From positions 49,266 to 113,265 of the forward strand of contig CAJTSH010000006.1 in the NCBI GenBank assembly GCA_910578885.1: a stretch of DNA of 64,000 nucleotides, read 5' to 3'. The position numbers and the translations under genes were made by a program. This DNA comes from an uncultured Lachnospiraceae bacterium (GTDB lineage: Bacteria; Bacillota; Clostridia; Lachnospirales; Lachnospiraceae). This document shows positions 59,450 to 64,000 of the stretch, piece after piece. Position 1 is the stretch's first letter, and the number at the start of each line of letters is the position of its first letter. The notes under the pieces were generated by a model. That model had not been told where the DNA came from. It saw only the letters and a list, made by a program, of their open reading frames with translations, and made no database searches.

Positions 59450-61927
59450 CTATAGGTGCACTGCATCCGCCTTTTCTGACAGTAAACGCTCCACTAGTTT
59501 TACACATTCGGCTGCATCCTTGGAATATCCGTCCGCACCGATTTCATCTGCAAAGCTCTGGGATATTGCCGCACCGCCAACAATGATTTTGCTGCGGCAG
59601 CCTCTTTCCTTCGCCAGCTCCACTACGTCTTTCATCCGCATCATGGTTGTTGTCATAAGCGCAGACAAACCGATTACCGCGGCATTTTCGTCCATTGCCG
59701 TACCGATAATGGTATCGGCAGCTACATCCTTTCCCAGATCGATCACACGATAGCCATAGTTTTTCAGCATCAATGCCACCAGATTTTTTCCGATATCATG
59801 AATGTCGCCTTCCACCGTAGCAATCACGATTGTCGCCATCTCATCTTCCGCCCCATCTCTTGACAACATTGGCTCCAAGTAACCGATTGCCTGTTCCATT
59901 GCTTTTGCACTGGCAATCAGCTGCGGCAGGAAATAAACTTGTTTGTCAAACAGGACGCCGACTTCATTGATTGCCGGAATCAGATAGGCATTTATAATCT
60001 CACCCGGTTCAATCCCTTCTGCCAACGCACAATCTACAGTGCCAAGAATCGATTCTTTATTGCCCTGCAATACCATGTCAAACACATTTGAACCGGCAAG
60101 CTCTTTCGGCGAAAGAGGATTGCCGTCCGGTCCCGTCTTTATGGCTGTACCTGTGTTCTTACTGCTGCCGTTTCCTTCTCCCCGATTCTCCAAACGGTTC
60201 ATCCGGTTGATATAACGAATGTCGCCCTCTTCCTTATGCAGCAGCAAATCCGCCGAAAATGCGGCATTCATCAATAATTCCTGCGAAGGATTTGCAATCG
60301 CCATCGTAAGTCCTTTTGCGATTGCCATCGTTAAAAATGCCGTATTTACATACTGCCTTGCGGGAAGCCCGAAGGAAATGTTGGAAAGTCCGCAGATTGT
60401 CGCCAGTCCCAGTTCTTCCTTGCAATAGCGGATGGTATCAAAGCACTCCAGCGCCGCCTTGGGATTTGCGCCAACTGTCGCAACCAACCCGTCGACCACA
60501 ATATCCTCTCTCCTTAAGCCGATGGCAAGCGCCGCCTCTAAAATCGTTCTTACAATCTGCCGTTTTTCCTCTACCGTTTCCGGGATTCCCTCATCCGAGA
60601 GCGGCAGCAGGATAAACATTGCGCCATATTTTTTAGCAATCGGGAGCAGCTTCTCGAACTTCTCTTTCTCATAAGAAATGGAATTGATCAATGCCCTTCC
60701 TGGATAAATGCGCAGCGCCGCTTCAATGATATCCACATGGGAAGAATCTATGCTGAGCGGACAATCCACCGTTCCGGTCACCTCGTAAATGGTTTCCAAC
60801 ATCATCTGCTTTTCGTCGATGCCGTTCATTCCCATATTGACATCCAGAATCACAGCCCCGTTTTCCTCCTGCTCTCTTGCCATTGTGCGGACCAGGTTCA
60901 GGCTGCCTTCCCGCAGCTCTGCCTGCAGTTTTTTCTTTCCGGTCGGGTTGATTCTCTCTCCTACTACCATAAACGGTCCGTCCAGCGTTATCTCTACCGT
61001 TTTTCGCTCGGACGCAAGCAGTCTTCTTCTCTCTTCCTTCGGACGGTAAGCCGGCTTTCCTTCCACTGCGCTTTTCAGTGCCGCAATATGCTCCGGCGTT
61101 GTTCCGCAGCATCCTCCGATGACATTTGCTCCCTCGTCTACTAACTTTGCTCCGATTTCGGCAAATTCCTCCGGCTCGGTCTGATAGACGGTATTTCCGT
61201 CAATCAGCTCCGGCAGGCCCGCATTCGGTTTTGCCAGAATCGGAATATACGCCGCCTCTGCCATCTGTCTGACCGGCTCTATCATTCCCTCCGGTCCGGT
61301 AGAACAATTTAATCCGATTACATCTGCGCCCAGACTCTGCAGAACAACCGTAGCCGTCTTTGGATCCGTTCCGTAGAGAGTTCTTCCATCCGCCTCATAG
61401 GTCATGCTGACCATGACCGGCAGTTCGGTCGTCTCCTTTGCCGCAATGACCGCCGCTCTTGCCTCCTGTAAGCTCATCATGGTCTCCACGATGAGCAAAT
61501 CCACTCCGGCATCACAAAGTACCCGTATCTGTTCCTTATAGACTTCTACTAATTCTTCAAAATGCAGCTCTCCCATAGGATAAAGCTGCCGCCCGGTCAT
61601 CGTCAGATCACCTGCCACAAATGCGGTTTCTCCTGCCGCCTCCTTGGAAATCGCTACTAAGTCACGGTTCATCTTCACCAGCTCATCTTCCAGTTCATAC
61701 TCTGAGAGCTTGATTCGGTTTGCCGTAAAGGTGGGCGCCAAAAGAATCTTCGTTCCCGCTTTTACATATGCCTTCTGCAAATCCAGCATTACCTGCCTAT
61801 GCTCTAAAATCCACTGCTCCGGACACACTCCGACCGGCATTCCCGCTGCCATCAGATTCGTTCCCGTTGCCCCGTCTAAAATTACGATTTCCTGTTTTAT
61901 CAACTGTAAAAGCTCTTCTCTGGTCAT
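59450..61927 (-). CDS. metH: Cobalamin-dependent methionine synthase without reactivation domain
   Basis: An 825-residue modular enzyme. The homocysteine methyltransferase barrel (residues about 1-290) has zinc-binding cysteines in GLNCSTGPEG and GGCCGTTPEH. The pterin-binding barrel (about 315-580) has ERINPTGKKKL and DVNMG. The B12 cap and Rossmann domains (about 620-825) have the base-off cobalamin motif EGDIHDIGKN, with His, near residue 720. The C-terminal AdoMet reactivation domain of enteric MetH is missing, common in anaerobes that use separate activators. It overlaps the upstream gene by four bases, so methyl-folate is made and used by co-expressed proteins. AAGGAGG precedes the ATG. 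Confidence 0.94.
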   Translation of the reverse strand: MTREELLQLIKQEIVILDGATGTNLMAAGMPVGVCPEQWILEHRQVMLDLQKAYVKAGTKILLAPTFTANRIKLSEYELEDELVKMNRDLVAISKEAAGETAFVAGDLTMTGRQLYPMGELHFEELVEVYKEQIRVLCDAGVDLLIVETMMSLQEARAAVIAAKETTELPVMVSMTYEADGRTLYGTDPKTATVVLQSLGADVIGLNCSTGPEGMIEPVRQMAEAAYIPILAKPNAGLPELIDGNTVYQTEPEEFAEIGAKLVDEGANVIGGCCGTTPEHIAALKSAVEGKPAYRPKEERRRLLASERKTVEITLDGPFMVVGERINPTGKKKLQAELREGSLNLVRTMAREQEENGAVILDVNMGMNGIDEKQMMLETIYEVTGTVDCPLSIDSSHVDIIEAALRIYPGRALINSISYEKEKFEKLLPIAKKYGAMFILLPLSDEGIPETVEEKRQIVRTILEAALAIGLRREDIVVDGLVATVGANPKAALECFDTIRYCKEELGLATICGLSNISFGLPARQYVNTAFLTMAIAKGLTMAIANPSQELLMNAAFSADLLLHKEEGDIRYINRMNRLENRGEGNGSSKNTGTAIKTGPDGNPLSPKELAGSNVFDMVLQGNKESILGTVDCALAEGIEPGEIINAYLIPAINEVGVLFDKQVYFLPQLIASAKAMEQAIGYLEPMLSRDGAEDEMATIVIATVEGDIHDIGKNLVALMLKNYGYRVIDLGKDVAADTIIGTAMDENAAVIGLSALMTTTMMRMKDVVELAKERGCRSKIIVGGAAISQSFADEIGADGYSKDAAECVKLVERLLSEKADAVHL

Positions 61928-63747
61928 TTTTTCCTCCTTGCTTCCTTCTCCTTACAAGCGTCTCGGATTGCCTCCATAATCTGCCGAATCAGTCCCGTCC
62001 GGTTAAATGGCGTCATAAAATAAAATCCGTCCGCTATATCCGACAGCTTCTTTGCAGTCTCAACGGAAATTGCTACCGCAGTCTGCTCCGCTTCCTCTCT
62101 CGTCATATCCGGCTCATACCGCATAACAATCTCATCGGAAATATGGATACCCGGCATTTCATTCTTCACAAACATCGCATTCTTATAACTGACAAGCGGC
62201 ATGATCCCGCACAAAATCCTGGTATCTACATGCTCTCTGATATAACGGATTCGCTCCACATCCTCATCCGTATAGATAGGCTGTGTCAGAAAATAGCGGC
62301 AATTGTTTGCAATCTTTAATTTCATGCGCTCTATGATTGCATTGACATTTGCCCCATGATAATTCAACGCCCCGCCAAAGAGAACCGGCTCGTCCGCAAA
62401 GACGTCTTCATTCATGGCGCTGACATAGTTCATAAACTTAATGGAATTGAAATCAAACACAGACGTCACATGATCCCTATCCCCTCTTCCTACCGGATCA
62501 CCGGTCACAATCAGATAATGGCGGATCCGATTCATATAAGTTCCAAGCATCTCCGCCCGGAGCGCAATGACATTCTTGTCCCGGCAGCACACATGAGGCA
62601 TCACCGGAACGCCGATTTCCTGCTGCATTTTCACAGCAAGCTGCCCTGCGTTCATCCTCGTTCTAGCCATCGGTGAATCGGATAGCGTAATCATATCCAC
62701 CTTCGCCCCGGACAGTTCCTTTGCCCCGTCCATCACCTTTTTTACATCCGTCTGAAATGGCGGATCCAGTTCTACGATATAGACCTTCTCTCCGGCAGAC
62801 AGCTTCCTCTCGAATTCTGACCTCGTCTGCCCGATTGAACGTTCTGCAAGATTTCCAATCTTTTTTGCAGCAGGCGGTTCATCTGCAAGGGCTTCTCCTA
62901 AAGCCTTGATATACTTTGGCGTTGTTCCGCAGCAGCCACCTAATATTTCCATGCCAAGTCCTGCGATTTTTTTCATTTCCTCTACATAATACCCGACATT
63001 ATTGGAATAAATCATTTTACCGCGCAAAGTATAGGGATACCCCGCATTTGGCAGCGCAGTTACAAATTTATCGTCGGGAAATGTGATTTCTTTCAATAGG
63101 CGGTACATATGCGTAGCTTCCACCCCGCAGTTCAGACCGTAGGCGTCAATCGTATTCATACCTGCGATTGAGCGTATCATCTTCTCCACGCTGATCCCGG
63201 AACGCGTATAACCGCTCTTGTCAAAGGAAAATTGCGCAATCAAAAATACATCCGCCTTCTCTTTTAAATATTGGCTCACCGGTTCCAAATAGGTAAAATC
63301 CGCCTGTGTTTCAAATATAAAACAAGTCAAACCGCAATTCAAGAAAATATCACAGATTTGCTTGTATTCTCCCAACACATTTTCATAATCCAGATGATCG
63401 GCATCGTAGATCGTTCCGATATCCGCCGCAATAAATATCGGCTCCTCCTGGCACTCTCTTTGGTACTCTTCGACAGCTTCCTTTGCAATCCGGCATGCCG
63501 CGCGAATATTCTTCTCAATTGCCGCCATATCCGGGAAAAACATGGAATTTGTGACAAATGTATTAGTTCGCAGCAATCTTGCCCCGCTTCTCAGATAATC
63601 CAGATGAATTTCCTTTATCTCCTCCGGCGAGGTATCGTTAGCACGCTCTGCCAACGCATTTTCCCTGCCATACTTCTCTTCATAATAGGTTCCCATTGCT
63701 CCGTCCGTAATCAAACGATGGGAACGTAGATATTCTTTTATCTGCAT
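61924..63747 (-). CDS. Bifunctional homocysteine S-methyltransferase / methylenetetrahydrofolate reductase
   Basis: A 607-residue fusion. The N-terminal barrel (residues about 1-290) is a homocysteine S-methyltransferase with YGLNCGVEATH and GGCCGTTPKY zinc ligands. The C-terminal part (about 310-600) is an MTHFR barrel with YIVELDPPF (catalytic Glu), DMITLSDSP, VTGDPVGRGD and FLTQPIYTDED. Such fusions are usual in Firmicutes. It has its own promoter at 63830-63858 and GGAG eight bases before the ATG. No SAM riboswitch or B12 riboswitch was seen in the leader of about 75 bases. Confidence 0.93.
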   Translation of the reverse strand: MQIKEYLRSHRLITDGAMGTYYEEKYGRENALAERANDTSPEEIKEIHLDYLRSGARLLRTNTFVTNSMFFPDMAAIEKNIRAACRIAKEAVEEYQRECQEEPIFIAADIGTIYDADHLDYENVLGEYKQICDIFLNCGLTCFIFETQADFTYLEPVSQYLKEKADVFLIAQFSFDKSGYTRSGISVEKMIRSIAGMNTIDAYGLNCGVEATHMYRLLKEITFPDDKFVTALPNAGYPYTLRGKMIYSNNVGYYVEEMKKIAGLGMEILGGCCGTTPKYIKALGEALADEPPAAKKIGNLAERSIGQTRSEFERKLSAGEKVYIVELDPPFQTDVKKVMDGAKELSGAKVDMITLSDSPMARTRMNAGQLAVKMQQEIGVPVMPHVCCRDKNVIALRAEMLGTYMNRIRHYLIVTGDPVGRGDRDHVTSVFDFNSIKFMNYVSAMNEDVFADEPVLFGGALNYHGANVNAIIERMKLKIANNCRYFLTQPIYTDEDVERIRYIREHVDTRILCGIMPLVSYKNAMFVKNEMPGIHISDEIVMRYEPDMTREEAEQTAVAISVETAKKLSDIADGFYFMTPFNRTGLIRQIMEAIRDACKEKEARRKK

Positions 63748-63829
63748 ATGTAGTTCTCCGTTTACATGTTCATTTCATACGCCGTCTCTTCTGAATAGAG
63801 TGACTTTATAGACTTCCGTAATCCTACTA

Positions 63830-63858
63830 ATTATATATGTAATCTGTCCGCTCTGCAA
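63830..63858 (-). promoter_or_regulatory. Promoter of the metH operon
   Basis: The minus strand reads TTGCAG (63853-63858), 17 bases, TATAAT (63830-63835). Confidence 0.75.
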
Positions 63859-63893
63859 GCCTTTATACATCAGAGTTCCGCCTTTTATATAAT

Positions 63894-63967
63894 CGAGTAG
63901 GAGGCTAACCATTAGTTGATTAGCCGACCTCTCACACCACCTAGCATACCGTTCGGTACTAGGCGGT
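63894..63967 (+). repeat. Double-hairpin repeat relative, subtype C, copy 7
   Basis: Begins with the same aatcGAGTAGG as the other copies but diverges after it: GGCTAA/TTAGCC for hairpin 1 and ACCACCTAG...CTAGGCGGT around a GTACCGAA-like loop for hairpin 2. It may be the end of a longer element that continues past the window edge; the last 33 bases hold nothing assigned. Confidence 0.55.
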
Positions 63968-64000
63968 TCCTTAGTTTTCATAGACTATCAGATAATAGTC

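Noticed and set aside
63775..63981. 68-codon minus-strand frame through the subtype C repeat
   Set aside because: It crosses the repeat and the metH promoter, with no ribosome site; likely a translation of repeat DNA.

Overview
The window looks like chromosomal DNA of a low-to-mid GC, spore-forming member of the Clostridia, most likely Lachnospiraceae. The reasons are the cysE-cysS-mrnC-rlmB-sigH gene order, a SpoVB-like flippase, strong AGGAGG ribosome sites with some GTG/TTG starts, a Cys T-box leader, tRNAs without encoded CCA, and a mixture of central metabolism with host-glycan and sugar genes. No phage, plasmid, CRISPR array or complete transposon was seen.

Layout. 1-1174: start of an amino-acid ABC transporter binding protein and an XRE-cupin regulator, with two matching palindromes between them. 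1183-6620: purC-purF-purB and enolase. 6677-7200: a lone PilZ gene. 7245-17350: a glycolytic block (gpmI, tpiA, pgk, gapA) interleaved with an AI-2E permease, a DUF3887 lipoprotein, a HipA-like kinase and a CapA lipoprotein. 17604-20969: PHP phosphoesterase, mnmA and nifS. 21056-28179: SpoVB-like flippase, secreted transglutaminase-like protein, S1 protein and GH20 hexosaminidase. 28345-29875: a decaying patch with a small ORF, a truncated GNAT and a half MATE transporter. 29875-39953: metF, MATE, two AraC regulators, ribokinase plus ADP-ribosylglycohydrolase, and two tandem GH13 glucosidases. 40119-49679: tRNA-Leu, lysA, flotillin, a two-component system, azlCD, a lytic transglycosylase with a structured leader, and a secreted ComEC-like hydrolase. 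49703-59038: xylB, an oxidoreductase, tRNA-Thr, the cysE-to-sigH operon behind its T-box, ispF and an LprI-like lipoprotein. 59077-63858: tRNA-Met and tRNA-Val, then a two-gene methionine synthase operon.

The most notable non-coding signal is a dispersed intergenic repeat of about 80 bp made of two consecutive hairpins. It occurs seven times (8851, 8929, 13529, 15861, 39989, 41683, 63894), always in the same orientation. It falls into sequence subtypes whose second hairpin differs in sequence but keeps its pairing. Where the flank is visible, it usually begins within a few bases of the 3' end of a minus-strand terminator. A second family, about 30 nt hairpins with GTAACAG/CTGTTAC ends, occurs at 10759, 54066 and 57193 and supplies the last codons of capA and mrnC. 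Other signals are a compact leader resembling a c-di-AMP riboswitch core before the lytic transglycosylase gene, and a densely folded 240 bp region between gapA and pgk.

Methionine supply draws on metF, the homocysteine methyltransferase/MTHFR fusion and a cobalamin-dependent MetH that lacks a reactivation domain. Cysteine supply (cysE) and charging (cysS) share one T-box. Functions are inferred from reading the sequence alone; no database search was run.
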